From: BCD1 sp965230565
Lineage (GTDB): Bacteria > Bacteroidota > Bacteroidia > Chitinophagales > Saprospiraceae
DNA length: 64,000 nt
Reading direction: 5' to 3'
Assembly: GCA_965230565.1 (NCBI GenBank)
Contig: CBDDLH010000016.1
Location: 1,178,001 to 1,242,000, forward strand
The position numbers and the translations under genes were made by a program. The stretch's first letter is position 1. Each line of letters begins with the position of its first letter. The notes under the pieces were generated by a model. The model was given only the letters and a program-made list of their open reading frames with translations, was not told the origin of the DNA and did no database searches. This document shows positions 26,417 to 33,846 of the stretch, in pieces.

Positions 26417-26707
26417 CTACTTAATCACCTTCGGTACCTTGAAATAAGTCCCATCCTGATCCGGTGCATTTTTCAATGCTTCTTCCCTGCTGATCCTGGT
26501 TTCAATTTCGTCCTCCCTCCAGACATTTCCCCGCTCCTGATTCACATAAACCAGTGGCTCCACGCCTTCTGTATCCAGATCATTGAGCTTTTCGACCATT
26601 TTCAAAATCTCGTTCAGATCCTCCCGGATTTTTTTCTTTTCAGCTTTTCCCAATTGCAGTCTGGCCAGCTTTTCGAGTTTTGAAATTAACTTATTATCTA
26701 TTACCAT
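26417..26707 (-). CDS. gatC: Asp/Glu-tRNA amidotransferase subunit C
   Basis: A 96-residue GatC protein, the small stabilising subunit of the GatCAB transamidosome that converts Glu-tRNA(Gln) to Gln-tRNA(Gln) and Asp-tRNA(Asn) to Asn-tRNA(Asn). The N-terminal LEKLARLQLGKAEKKKIREDLNEIL helix and the later REDEIETRISREEALKNAPDQDGTYFKVPKVI tail are family hallmarks. The length is normal. gatA and gatB are not adjacent. Confidence 0.95.
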   Translation of the reverse strand: MVIDNKLISKLEKLARLQLGKAEKKKIREDLNEILKMVEKLNDLDTEGVEPLVYVNQERGNVWREDEIETRISREEALKNAPDQDGTYFKVPKVIK

Positions 26708-26856
26708 ATCAAATTATTAGAAGTTCGCACCTTTTTATTCGCTTAATGGCATCATTTTCACAAAACTATCAAAAATTGAAATTTTATCGCTTAAACTGTG
26801 CCGGGAATTAAAAATTCCCCACATTAATTTTATTTTCGCATGTAACTTAAAACAGA

Positions 26857-26968
26857 TTTTTAGACTTTTGGACTATTGGACTTTTTGAGATTAAAAATCC
26901 TGTACCATTCCGGTCAAAAAATCTACGTATCTAATAGTCTAAAGGTCCAAATATCCAAAGGTCTTTTT
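26857..26968. repeat. Imperfect inverted repeat of GACTTTTGGAC words
   Basis: The left arm (26857-26888) contains AGACTTTTGG, ACTATTGG and ACTTTTT. The right arm (26929-26968) contains TAATAGTCTAAAGG, TCCAAATATCC and AAAGGTC, its approximate reverse complement. It lies just upstream of the deoxynucleoside kinase gene. Confidence 0.5.
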
Positions 26969-26997
26969 AAATTGAAAACTTGTCGATCCAAACAACT

Positions 26998-27636
26998 ATG
27001 AGTGAAGAAAAGAAAATGATCAAGCATGTTGCCATTGCCGGGAATATCGGTGCTGGAAAAACTACCCTTTGTACCCAGCTGGGAAAACAATTCGGCTGGG
27101 ATGTTCATTACGAATCTACGGATAACAACCCATACCTCAGTGATTTTTACAACGACATGCAACGCTGGTCTTTTAACCTCCAGATCTTCTTCCTCAATAA
27201 CAGATATCAACAAGTCTTAAAAATTCTACAGGGAGACAAAACGGTTATCCAGGACAGGACCATTTATGAAGATGCCTATATCTTCGCTCCTAACCTTCAC
27301 GATATGGGGCTCATGTCCACCAGGGATTTTCAAAACTACTTCAGTTTATTCAAAACTATGTCCTCTCAGATCCAGCCGCCCGACCTGCTGATCTATCTCA
27401 AAGCAGGCATTCCAACGTTGGTGGATCATATCCAATCCCGTGGAAGGGATTATGAAGGCAGTATGAGTCTTGAATACCTCAAGCGGCTTAATGAAAGGTA
27501 TGATAACTGGATCGAATCCTATGATGAAGGTAAATTACTCATCATCCATGCGGATGACATTGATTTCAAGAACAACCCTGAGGATGTCAGTAAGGTGGTT
27601 GATCTTGTGAATGCTGAGTTGTATGGGTTGTTTTAG
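26998..27636 (+). CDS. Deoxynucleoside kinase
   Basis: A 212-residue deoxynucleoside kinase of the dCK/dGK family, which phosphorylates salvaged deoxynucleosides. The P-loop GNIGAGKTT is at about residues 13-21, VIQDRTIYEDAYIF with the ERS-like catalytic region near 81-94, and the lid-region IQSRGRDYE near 146-154. The ATG at 26998 was chosen; the alternative TTG at 26980 and the ATG at 27016 (MIKHVAIAG) cannot be excluded. It is a single gene. Substrate preference (dAdo/dGuo versus dCyd) is not readable by eye. Confidence 0.92.
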   Translation: MSEEKKMIKHVAIAGNIGAGKTTLCTQLGKQFGWDVHYESTDNNPYLSDFYNDMQRWSFNLQIFFLNNRYQQVLKILQGDKTVIQDRTIYEDAYIFAPNLHDMGLMSTRDFQNYFSLFKTMSSQIQPPDLLIYLKAGIPTLVDHIQSRGRDYEGSMSLEYLKRLNERYDNWIESYDEGKLLIIHADDIDFKNNPEDVSKVVDLVNAELYGLF

Positions 27637-27682
27637 GGTTGGAGGTTGCTTGTGAAATTTTTACATTTTACATGCTAAATTC

Positions 27683-27835
27683 TGGTACTGTAAACTACCA
27701 AATGGTACTGGTACTTTATTCGACAAGGTCCCGGCACTGCGTGCACGCGGATCTGTGGATGTCGCCTTTCCCTTCTCTATAGCTAGCTCATAGGCAAAAC
27801 CTTGAATTACTCCTCCTTACTGGTACTCCTCCTTA
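27683..27835. repeat. GGTACTG and ACTCCTCCTTA word repeats
   Basis: GGTACTG occurs at 27684, 27704 and, in part, 27822. ACTCCTCCTTA is repeated exactly at 27809-27819 and 27825-27835. The gap between the kinase gene and hypC contains no gene. Confidence 0.45.
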
Positions 27836-27836
27836 G

Positions 27837-28094
27837 CTACGGGACTTCCTGTTCCAGTTCATCCAACTCCCCTAGTTGTTTGAGCAGCTCAAAGGTTTTC
27901 TTGGCTTCTTCTTCATCAACAACACTTATTGCTGCTCCTACGTGTACCAGTACATAATCACCAACTTTGGCTTCGGGAACCATCGTAAGGTTTACTTCCT
28001 TTTTAATACCCTCAAAGGATACTTTTCCTATGCGGAAAATTTCATCCAGCTGGGAAGAGATCTCTACTAATTTTCCAGGAATTGCTAAACACAT
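27837..28094 (-). CDS. hypC: Hydrogenase maturation chaperone HypC
   Basis: An 85-residue HypC/HybG protein. It begins MCLAIPGK, and Cys2 is the residue that holds the Fe(CN)2CO unit with HypD. The DYVLVHVGAAISVVDEEEA block closing the OB-fold is present near 45-65. The ATG at 28094 was chosen because the Met-Cys start is functionally required after Met removal; an upstream ATG at 28151 would bury it. It is the last gene of the minus-strand hypA-hypB-hypC unit, 74 bases after hypB. Confidence 0.96.
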   Translation of the reverse strand: MCLAIPGKLVEISSQLDEIFRIGKVSFEGIKKEVNLTMVPEAKVGDYVLVHVGAAISVVDEEEAKKTFELLKQLGELDELEQEVP

Positions 28095-28168
28095 ATGGAA
28101 TAGTAATTTTTGGTTGAAGATTGAAGATAATACAGCAGCAACAACCTTCAACCATAAATAATTAATAG

Positions 28169-28984
28169 TTATTTCATTCTACTTTTCAACCAATCGTACC
28201 ACTTGTCCATTCCTTCACCGGTGGTAGCCGAAACTTCAAAGAATTCAAGATTCGGGTTGACCCTGCGGGCGTAATCCTTTGCTTTTTCCACATCAAACTG
28301 AAGGTATGGCAGCAAATCCACCTTATTGATAAGGCATATCTGGGAACTGTCAAACATATCTGGATATTTGATAGGCTTATCCTCCCCTTCCGTAACACTG
28401 ATAATAACTACACGAGTTTCTTCTCCAAGATCAAACATAGAAGGACACACCAGATTCCCGACATTTTCGATCATCAAAATGGAATTGCTCTTAGGATCAA
28501 GCTTTTTGACCGCCTTGTTGACCATATCACTATCCAGATGGCACCCTTTACCCGTATTGATCTGAACGACCGGAACATTAAGGTCATCGATACGCTGGGC
28601 ATCATTAAAGGTCTGCTGATCTCCCTCAATGATATAAAAATCGATTTCTGACTTAAGATCTGTCAAGGTTTTCTCCAGTACGGTAGTTTTTCCAGAGCCA
28701 GGAGAGCTCACCAGATTTAGAGCAAAGATATTTCTGGCTTCAAAAAATCCTCTGTTGCGTTCGGCGACCAATTGGTTATTTTGAAGAATATCTTTTTCGA
28801 GTTCGATAACCGTTTTATGAGTATGAGTGTGATCATGTCCGTGAGAATGATGGTGATGATGATGCTCATGCCCATGTTCATGTCCGTGGTGATGGTGATG
28901 ATGTTCGTGCATTTCTAGTTTTTCACCGGGTTTCAATATGCTTACTTCATGTTCAGCATCCCCGCATCCGCAAGTTGTACACAT
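28169..28984 (-). CDS. hypB: Hydrogenase nickel incorporation GTPase HypB
   Basis: A 271-residue HypB, a SIMIBI-class GTPase that delivers nickel to the hydrogenase large subunit. It starts MCTTCGCG, the high-affinity metal motif. A long His-rich stretch follows at residues 25-56 (about 20 His), typical of nickel-storing HypB proteins. The G domain has SSPGSGKTT (about 93-101), the switch Asp region, GNLVCPS with metal-binding Cys, and NKVDLLPY. It acts with HypA in the cytoplasm. A 214-base gap to hypA contains a hairpin (29002-29038). Confidence 0.97.
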   Translation of the reverse strand: MCTTCGCGDAEHEVSILKPGEKLEMHEHHHHHHGHEHGHEHHHHHHSHGHDHTHTHKTVIELEKDILQNNQLVAERNRGFFEARNIFALNLVSSPGSGKTTVLEKTLTDLKSEIDFYIIEGDQQTFNDAQRIDDLNVPVVQINTGKGCHLDSDMVNKAVKKLDPKSNSILMIENVGNLVCPSMFDLGEETRVVIISVTEGEDKPIKYPDMFDSSQICLINKVDLLPYLQFDVEKAKDYARRVNPNLEFFEVSATTGEGMDKWYDWLKSRMK

Positions 28985-29001
28985 AATTTATAGTTATATT
29001 T

Positions 29002-29038
29002 CGGCCGAGGTTTTTAATAAAGTAAAAACTTTTGGCCG
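29002..29038 (-). promoter_or_regulatory. Hairpin upstream of hypB
   Basis: CGGCC (29002-29006) pairs with GGCCG (29034-29038), and GTTTTTA (29010-29016) pairs with TAAAAAC (29023-29029), with a small internal loop between. It lies 18 bases upstream of the hypB start in the unusually long hypA-hypB gap. Confidence 0.5.
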
Positions 29039-29198
29039 GGATGTAAATTATCCAATTAATTGTTGATCTACTCTTTTGCATCTCATTTAATCAAAGACAG
29101 AAAACCAATTCCCGGTTTCATTAAGCTTCACATAAAAACGAGTTTATCTCTTTTTTTAGTGAAGCGGAATCAGGTTTTCCGTCTTCAATTTTTGGTCT

Positions 29199-29540
29199 CT
29201 ATACCACTTCCAGGGCTTTGACTCTCATTTCTCTGCCTTTTAGAATATGCTTGAAATAACTGCCGCATTTGGGGCAGGCATCGTAATGGTTTTCCAATGC
29301 GAATTCCTGATTACAGTCGACACAAACTGCTGTCGCAGGAATGATGTCAATTTTCCGTTCTGCATTTTCCAAAACCGAATCCTTAACAGCCATGGGCCAG
29401 ACAAATTCCAATGAACTTATTTCTACCCCTGAGAGCGCGCCTATCTCCAGTTCAATCAACGAAACGGATTCAGCGTTTGCTTTTTGAATTTCGGTTTCAG
29501 CAATTTTAACTATGCCCATTGCTATGGAAAGTTCATGCAT
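29199..29540 (-). CDS. hypA: Hydrogenase maturation nickel metallochaperone HypA
   Basis: A 113-residue HypA. It begins MHELS; His2 is the nickel ligand together with the amino terminus. Two CxxC pairs form the zinc site: CVDC near residues 72-75 and CPKC near 92-95. It binds nickel and hands it to the hydrogenase large subunit with HypB. The length is normal. Its ATG shares the A of the TAA stop of the upstream small membrane protein gene, so translation of the two is probably coupled. Confidence 0.97.
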   Translation of the reverse strand: MHELSIAMGIVKIAETEIQKANAESVSLIELEIGALSGVEISSLEFVWPMAVKDSVLENAERKIDIIPATAVCVDCNQEFALENHYDACPKCGSYFKHILKGREMRVKALEVV

Positions 29541-29737
29541 TACCTGGATGTTGCTTTTTTGTAGAGAAAATAAGCTCCAATTGCCACAAATGCAACAACT
29601 GGAATGACATGCATCGGGGAGGCTAAGTAATGACTCAGAGAGTTTCCTCCGAACACACCATGGCCGTCATGTGCCTGTGCCAAAAACGGCAAACACAGCA
29701 TCAATGAGGCAAATGAAATTTTCATTTTATTCAACAT
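29540..29737 (-). CDS. Small exported membrane protein beside hypA
   Basis: A 65-residue protein. Residues 1-22 are a signal peptide ending near AQA, followed at once by HDGHGVFGGNSLSHYL, with four His residues that could bind metal. A second hydrophobic segment (about 43-60) ends in LYKKATSR, so the C-terminus is anchored. The motif after the signal peptide resembles the start of HupE, a nickel permease of hydrogenase loci, but the protein is far too short to be HupE. Its stop codon overlaps the hypA start. A periplasmic metal-handling or assembly role is an inference from composition and position. Confidence 0.75.
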   Translation of the reverse strand: MLNKMKISFASLMLCLPFLAQAHDGHGVFGGNSLSHYLASPMHVIPVVAFVAIGAYFLYKKATSR

Positions 29738-29758
29738 AATTACTATAAATTTTATTGA

Positions 29759-29788
29759 TAAAAATACAAAATAAACTCCACAAACAAA
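29759..29788 (-). promoter_or_regulatory. Promoter of the hypA-hypB-hypC unit
   Basis: On the minus strand TTTG (29785-29788) is followed after 18 bases by TATTTTTA (29759-29766), a 7-of-8 match to TAnnTTTG, 21 bases before the small membrane protein ATG. Confidence 0.45.
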
Positions 29789-29801
29789 AATGCTGATTTT
29801 T

Positions 29802-29832
29802 TTTGTAAAATGAAAGAATCTTCATATATTTA
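29802..29832 (+). promoter_or_regulatory. Promoter of the hydrogenase structural operon
   Basis: TTTG (29802-29805), 19 bases, then TATATTTA (29825-29832), a 7-of-8 match to TAnnTTTG. Transcription would start near 29838, leaving a leader of about 74 bases that contains the inverted repeat at 29862-29909. It stands back to back with the hypA promoter. Confidence 0.5.
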
Positions 29833-29861
29833 GCAAATAAAATTTTAGAACACCGAACCAT

Positions 29862-29909
29862 GGCAAAATTTTTTATTTAGATTAATTAAAAATAACATAA
29901 AATTTTGCC
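29862..29909 (+). promoter_or_regulatory. Inverted repeat abutting the hyaA start codon
   Basis: GGCAAAATTTT (29862-29872) is exactly inverted at 29899-29909, three bases before the hyaA ATG. Folding in the mRNA would mask the translation start region; as DNA it could be an operator. A six-codon reading frame (ATG at 29860, stop at 29878) lies across the left arm. Confidence 0.6.
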
Positions 29910-29911
29910 TA

Positions 29912-31054
29912 ATGTTTCCTACAAAGAAAAGAGATACTTATTATGAAAGTATCTTAAAAAGCGGCTATTCGCGTCGTGACTTCATGAAATTCGCCACTTT
30001 TATGGCGGCTTACATGGGGCTGGAGACGACAGCGATAGGCCAAATCGCCGAAAAGCTGCAAAACACTCCAAGGGTTCCCGTTATTTGGGAGCATTTCCAG
30101 GAGTGTACCTGCTGCAGCGAATCCTTTATCCGTTCTGACCACCCTATCGTGGCAGACATCATTCTCGATCAAATTTCACTGGATTACACCATGACACTCA
30201 TGGCAGCCTCCGGCCACCAGGCTGAAGCGGCAAAGCATGATACCATGGAGAAATACAAGGGAAAATACATCCTTTGTGTGGAAGGTTCCGTACCTCTGGG
30301 TGACGATGGTAACTATTGTACCATTGCAGGGCGTACCGCCATCGAAATCCTGAAGGAATCTGCAGAAGGTGCTGCCGCCATTATTGCATGGGGTAGCTGC
30401 GCCAGTAACGGTTGTGTTCAGGCTGCTGCACCAAATCCAACCAATGCAGTACCTATTCACAAGATCATCAAAAACAAACCAATCATTCGCGTCCCGGGTT
30501 GTCCTCCTATTGGTGAGGTAATGGCAGGGGTTATCGTACACTATGTAACCTTTGGCCGACTACCGGAAACAGACAGATTGGGACGTCCAAAAGCATTCTA
30601 TGCCAAACGGGTGCATGACAGTTGTTACAGAAGACCTTATTATGATGCCGGCCTTTTTGCAGAAACCTTCGATGATGAAAATGCCAAGGAAGGTTACTGT
30701 CTCTATAAGGTAGGCTGCCGCGGGCCTATGACCTACAATTCATGTGGAACCATTAAATGGAACAACGGAGTTAGTTATCCAATCCAATCCGGACACGGAT
30801 GTATTGGATGTAGTGAAGATAATTTCTGGGACAATGGGCCTTTCTATGAAAGAATGACCAATACACCCGGATTCGGCATTGAGTCCAATGCTGATAAAGT
30901 TGGTAAGGTTGCTGCTGTTGCCGTTGGTGCCGGTCTTGTTGCACATGGAGTTGTTGCCAATGTCAGAAAGCGCCGGTTCCTCAAGACCAGAATCACGAGA
31001 GGTAAAGAAAATCTGGAACATCTGGACATTGAAAACAAAAAAACTGAGGAATAA
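29912..31054 (+). CDS. hyaA: [NiFe] hydrogenase small subunit, oxygen-tolerant type
   Basis: A 380-residue group 1 uptake hydrogenase small subunit, the iron-sulfur electron relay. The Tat signal is SRRDFMKF at residues 20-27. The proximal cluster ligands are Cys65, Cys68, Cys163 and Cys197, with two extra cysteines at 67 and 168. These six cysteines are the hallmark of oxygen-tolerant membrane-bound hydrogenases with a [4Fe-3S] cluster (E. coli Hyd-1 numbering 17, 19, 20, 115, 120, 149). Medial and distal cluster motifs follow (KVGCRGPMTYN; HGCIGCSEDNFWD). A C-terminal hydrophobic helix at about 332-350 anchors it on the periplasmic face. It is first in the plus-strand operon. Confidence 0.97.
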   Translation: MFPTKKRDTYYESILKSGYSRRDFMKFATFMAAYMGLETTAIGQIAEKLQNTPRVPVIWEHFQECTCCSESFIRSDHPIVADIILDQISLDYTMTLMAASGHQAEAAKHDTMEKYKGKYILCVEGSVPLGDDGNYCTIAGRTAIEILKESAEGAAAIIAWGSCASNGCVQAAAPNPTNAVPIHKIIKNKPIIRVPGCPPIGEVMAGVIVHYVTFGRLPETDRLGRPKAFYAKRVHDSCYRRPYYDAGLFAETFDDENAKEGYCLYKVGCRGPMTYNSCGTIKWNNGVSYPIQSGHGCIGCSEDNFWDNGPFYERMTNTPGFGIESNADKVGKVAAVAVGAGLVAHGVVANVRKRRFLKTRITRGKENLEHLDIENKKTEE

Positions 31055-31089
31055 CCCTTCCTTTTATCTCTTTTCAATTTTTTAAACCA

Positions 31090-31122
31090 TTGCTTTCTCA
31101 AAAAGGCTTTAAAAGAAAGCAA
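31090..31122 (+). promoter_or_regulatory. Intercistronic hairpin between hyaA and hyaB
   Basis: TTGCTTTCT (31090-31098) pairs perfectly with AGAAAGCAA (31114-31122) around a 15-base loop. There is no T-run after it, so an mRNA-stabilising or ribosome-spacing role is more likely than termination. Confidence 0.55.
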
Positions 31123-31141
31123 CCAATAAAATTCAAAAAAA

Positions 31142-32875
31142 ATGGCTGAAAGAATAGTAGTCGATCCAATAACCCGTATTGAAGGGCATTTGCGCATCGA
31201 GGCGGAGGTAAAAGACGGGGTAATCACTGACGCATGGAGTTCGAGTACCATGGTCAGAGGTATAGAAAATATCGTCCGGGGCCGCGACCCCAGGGATGTG
31301 TGGGCTTTTGTACAAAGAACCTGTGGTGTTTGTACAACCGTGCATGCACTGGCTTCGGTAAGAGCCGTTGAGGACGCTCTGGACATTGTCGTACCTCCGA
31401 ATGCGGAACTGGTACGTAATATTATGGTGGCTGCATTATATATGCATGACCATGTCGTTCACTTTTATCACTTACATGCTCTGGACTGGGTGGATGTGGT
31501 CAATGCCTTACAGGCTGACCCCAAAGCTACCTCTGAGCTTGCTCAAAGTATTTCGAACTGGCCTAAGAGTTCACCGGGGTACTTCTCTGACATCAAGAAG
31601 CGACTGACCAAATTCGTCGAAAGTGGTCAGTTGGGAATTTTTGCTAACGGCTACTGGGGACACCCCCAGATGAAATTGCCGCCGGAAGCAAACCTTATGG
31701 CAGTAGCCCACTACCTGGAAGCACTCGAATGGCAAAAAGAAATCGTCAAGGTTCACACCATTTTTGGCGGTAAAAATCCACACCCTAACTATCTCGTGGG
31801 AGGTATGGCCTGTGCGATCAACACAGAAAGTCCTGGTGGAATCAATGCGGAAAGGCTGGCCTATGTGGGCAGATTGATGGAAGAAGGTAAACGCTTCGTA
31901 GAGCAGGTTTATATCCCTGACCTCTTAGCTATTGCTTCTTTCTACAAAGACTGGGGAGCTATTGGAAAAGGATTCGGTAATTACATGTCCTATGGCGAAT
32001 ATCCAACCAATGGATACCGCGATGTTTCAGGATTCAAGTTCCCTCAGGGGATTATCCTGGACAGAGATCTTTCCAAGGTACATGAAATCAACCACCGTGA
32101 TAATGAAGAGATCAGAGAGTTTATCAATAACTCCTGGTATGATTATTCTAACGGAAATGATGAATCACTCCACCCATGGGAAGGAGAGACCAACATCAAT
32201 TATACTGGTCCTAAGCCTCCTTATGATCATCTGGATATTGATCAGAAGTACAGTTTCATCAAAACTCCTAGATGGAAAGGAATGCCTATGGAAGTAGGGC
32301 CATTATCACGTATTTTGGTTGGTTACGCCACAGGTAATAAAGAAATCAAAGAAGAAGTTGGAGCAGTATTGAACTACCTCAATGTTCCTGCTGAAGCACT
32401 ATTCTCTACACTTGGCAGAACAGCAGCACGTGGTCTTTGCGCTAAGTTGTCTGCCCGATGGGGAATGGATTTCTACAACCAGTTACTGGACAATATCAAA
32501 AACGGAGATACCAGAATGGCTAACATGGAGCGCTGGGAACCTGAATCATGGCCTAAAGAAGCCAAAGGAGTGGGATATATGGAAGCACCACGCGGAGGTC
32601 TGGCCCACTGGATCAGGATCGAAGACGAAAAGACCGCTAATTACCAGCAGGTTGTACCAACCACCTGGAATGGTTCTCCTAGAGATCCAAAAGGACAGCG
32701 GTCTCCTTATGAGTCCACCCTGATCGGAACTCCGGTTGCCGATTCAGAACTGCCTTTGGAGATCATCCGGACCATTCACTCTTTCGACCCTTGTCTCGCC
32801 TGTTCAGTACACTTGTACGATGAACATGGCAAGCATATTTCACAAGTACGGAACATTTCCGCCTGTGATGTTTAA
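31142..32875 (+). CDS. hyaB: [NiFe] hydrogenase large subunit
   Basis: A 577-residue catalytic subunit that splits H2 at a NiFe(CN)2CO site. Motif L1 is RTCGVCTTVHALASVRA with Cys61 and Cys64. Motif L2 is DPCLACSVH with Cys551 and Cys554. Processing by the HyaD-type protease should cut after His557, releasing a 20-residue tail. The wording of L1 is close to that of group 1d uptake enzymes. It has no signal peptide and would be exported with the small subunit by the Tat route. It is second in the operon, 87 bases after hyaA. Confidence 0.98.
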   Translation: MAERIVVDPITRIEGHLRIEAEVKDGVITDAWSSSTMVRGIENIVRGRDPRDVWAFVQRTCGVCTTVHALASVRAVEDALDIVVPPNAELVRNIMVAALYMHDHVVHFYHLHALDWVDVVNALQADPKATSELAQSISNWPKSSPGYFSDIKKRLTKFVESGQLGIFANGYWGHPQMKLPPEANLMAVAHYLEALEWQKEIVKVHTIFGGKNPHPNYLVGGMACAINTESPGGINAERLAYVGRLMEEGKRFVEQVYIPDLLAIASFYKDWGAIGKGFGNYMSYGEYPTNGYRDVSGFKFPQGIILDRDLSKVHEINHRDNEEIREFINNSWYDYSNGNDESLHPWEGETNINYTGPKPPYDHLDIDQKYSFIKTPRWKGMPMEVGPLSRILVGYATGNKEIKEEVGAVLNYLNVPAEALFSTLGRTAARGLCAKLSARWGMDFYNQLLDNIKNGDTRMANMERWEPESWPKEAKGVGYMEAPRGGLAHWIRIEDEKTANYQQVVPTTWNGSPRDPKGQRSPYESTLIGTPVADSELPLEIIRTIHSFDPCLACSVHLYDEHGKHISQVRNISACDV

Positions 32876-32914
32876 TGAGTTGATGTGTTTTATAATTCAT
32901 TAAAAAATTAAAAA

Positions 32915-33673
32915 ATGGCTACTAATAATTTTAAAAGGGTCTTTGTATGGGAAATGCCGGTTAGGGTCTTCCACTGGATTACTGTGGCAACCGTAACCTC
33001 TTTGACCATCACAGGATTCCTTATAGCGAATCCGCCAGCTATCATGTCCGCTGCAGAGGCGAACGATAGCTACTGGTTCGGCGTAGTACGCTACATTCAT
33101 TTCTTGTCGGCATATATTTTCTTTTTCAACATGTTAATGCGTATTTACTGGTCCTTTGTGGGCAATAAATTTGCCCACTGGTCTAATTTTTGGCCTTTTA
33201 ACAAAAAAAGGCTCAAAAATGTATTGCACGTACTCAAGGTAGACGTATTGTTGATGAACGAAAAAGAACATGACTTGACAAACCTGAGTGTGGGGCACAA
33301 TGCCGTCGCCGGTTTTTCTTACTTGGTTTTATTCCTGCTTGCCCTGGTTCAGGTATTTACCGGATTTGGCCTCTACGCAGATATGTCAGGATGGTTCCTG
33401 CCAAAAATGTTTGGTTGGGTAGTTCCTACCCTAGGAGGAGACTTTGCCGCCAGGATGTGGCACCACGTAACTATGTGGTTAATGATCATTTTTGTGATGA
33501 TTCACGTTTACCTCGTGTTCTTCCACGATTGGCTGGAAGGCAGAGGGGAAACATCCTCGATGATCAGCGGTTACAAATTCGTCCGCAAGGAAAGAATTCG
33601 TGATCCGCAAAGTATCACCGAACAGGCAGTTGAGAAAATTGAGAAAGAATTCGAAAAAGAAACAGAAGGCTAA
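32915..33673 (+). CDS. cybH: Ni/Fe-hydrogenase b-type cytochrome subunit
   Basis: A 252-residue membrane cytochrome b that passes electrons from the hydrogenase to quinone. Four hydrophobic segments lie near residues 18-39, 62-83, 131-152 and 186-208. The likely haem ligands are in VFHWITV, RYIHFLSAY and the MWHHVTMW/FVMIHVYLVFFHDW helix. The C-terminal tail is charged and extends about 20 residues beyond the usual end. It is the third gene of the operon, followed by a 173-base gap with a possible structured RNA. Confidence 0.95.
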   Translation: MATNNFKRVFVWEMPVRVFHWITVATVTSLTITGFLIANPPAIMSAAEANDSYWFGVVRYIHFLSAYIFFFNMLMRIYWSFVGNKFAHWSNFWPFNKKRLKNVLHVLKVDVLLMNEKEHDLTNLSVGHNAVAGFSYLVLFLLALVQVFTGFGLYADMSGWFLPKMFGWVVPTLGGDFAARMWHHVTMWLMIIFVMIHVYLVFFHDWLEGRGETSSMISGYKFVRKERIRDPQSITEQAVEKIEKEFEKETEG

Positions 33674-33719
33674 AAACAGTTCAGGTTACTTTAGGAAACA
33701 ACCTGGATTTATATAAATC

Positions 33720-33833
33720 AAAGCAGTTGATAGCATTCAAAAGCTTTTGATCTGTGGAAAAGCAGTAATCTACAGATTTGATTCTTCCTATCCTGGAAGT
33801 CGGATAAAGTTTTTGTTTTCAATCAACTGCTTT
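33720..33833 (+). ncRNA. Candidate multi-branched RNA element before hyaD
   Basis: A perfect 12-base stem closes the element (33720-33731 with 33822-33833). Inside it are three hairpins: CAAA-AGCT-TTTG at 33738-33749, a 9-pair stem 33750-33758 with 33769-33777, and CTTCC/GGAAG at 33784-33788 and 33795-33799. The word AAAGCAGT of the closing strand recurs in the loop at 33759-33766, so the 3' strand could pair with either copy. T-rich sequence follows the 3' strand. No protein frame fits. This is a structure proposed by eye. Confidence 0.4.
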
Positions 33834-33846
33834 TTATCTTTATATC

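Noticed and set aside
29860..29880. Six-codon upstream frame before hyaA as a leader peptide gene
   Set aside because: It carries no regulatory codon run and may be chance; it is mentioned only with the inverted repeat.
30844..31386. 180-codon antisense frame across the hyaA-hyaB junction
   Set aside because: It spans two well-supported hydrogenase genes and their intercistronic hairpin.
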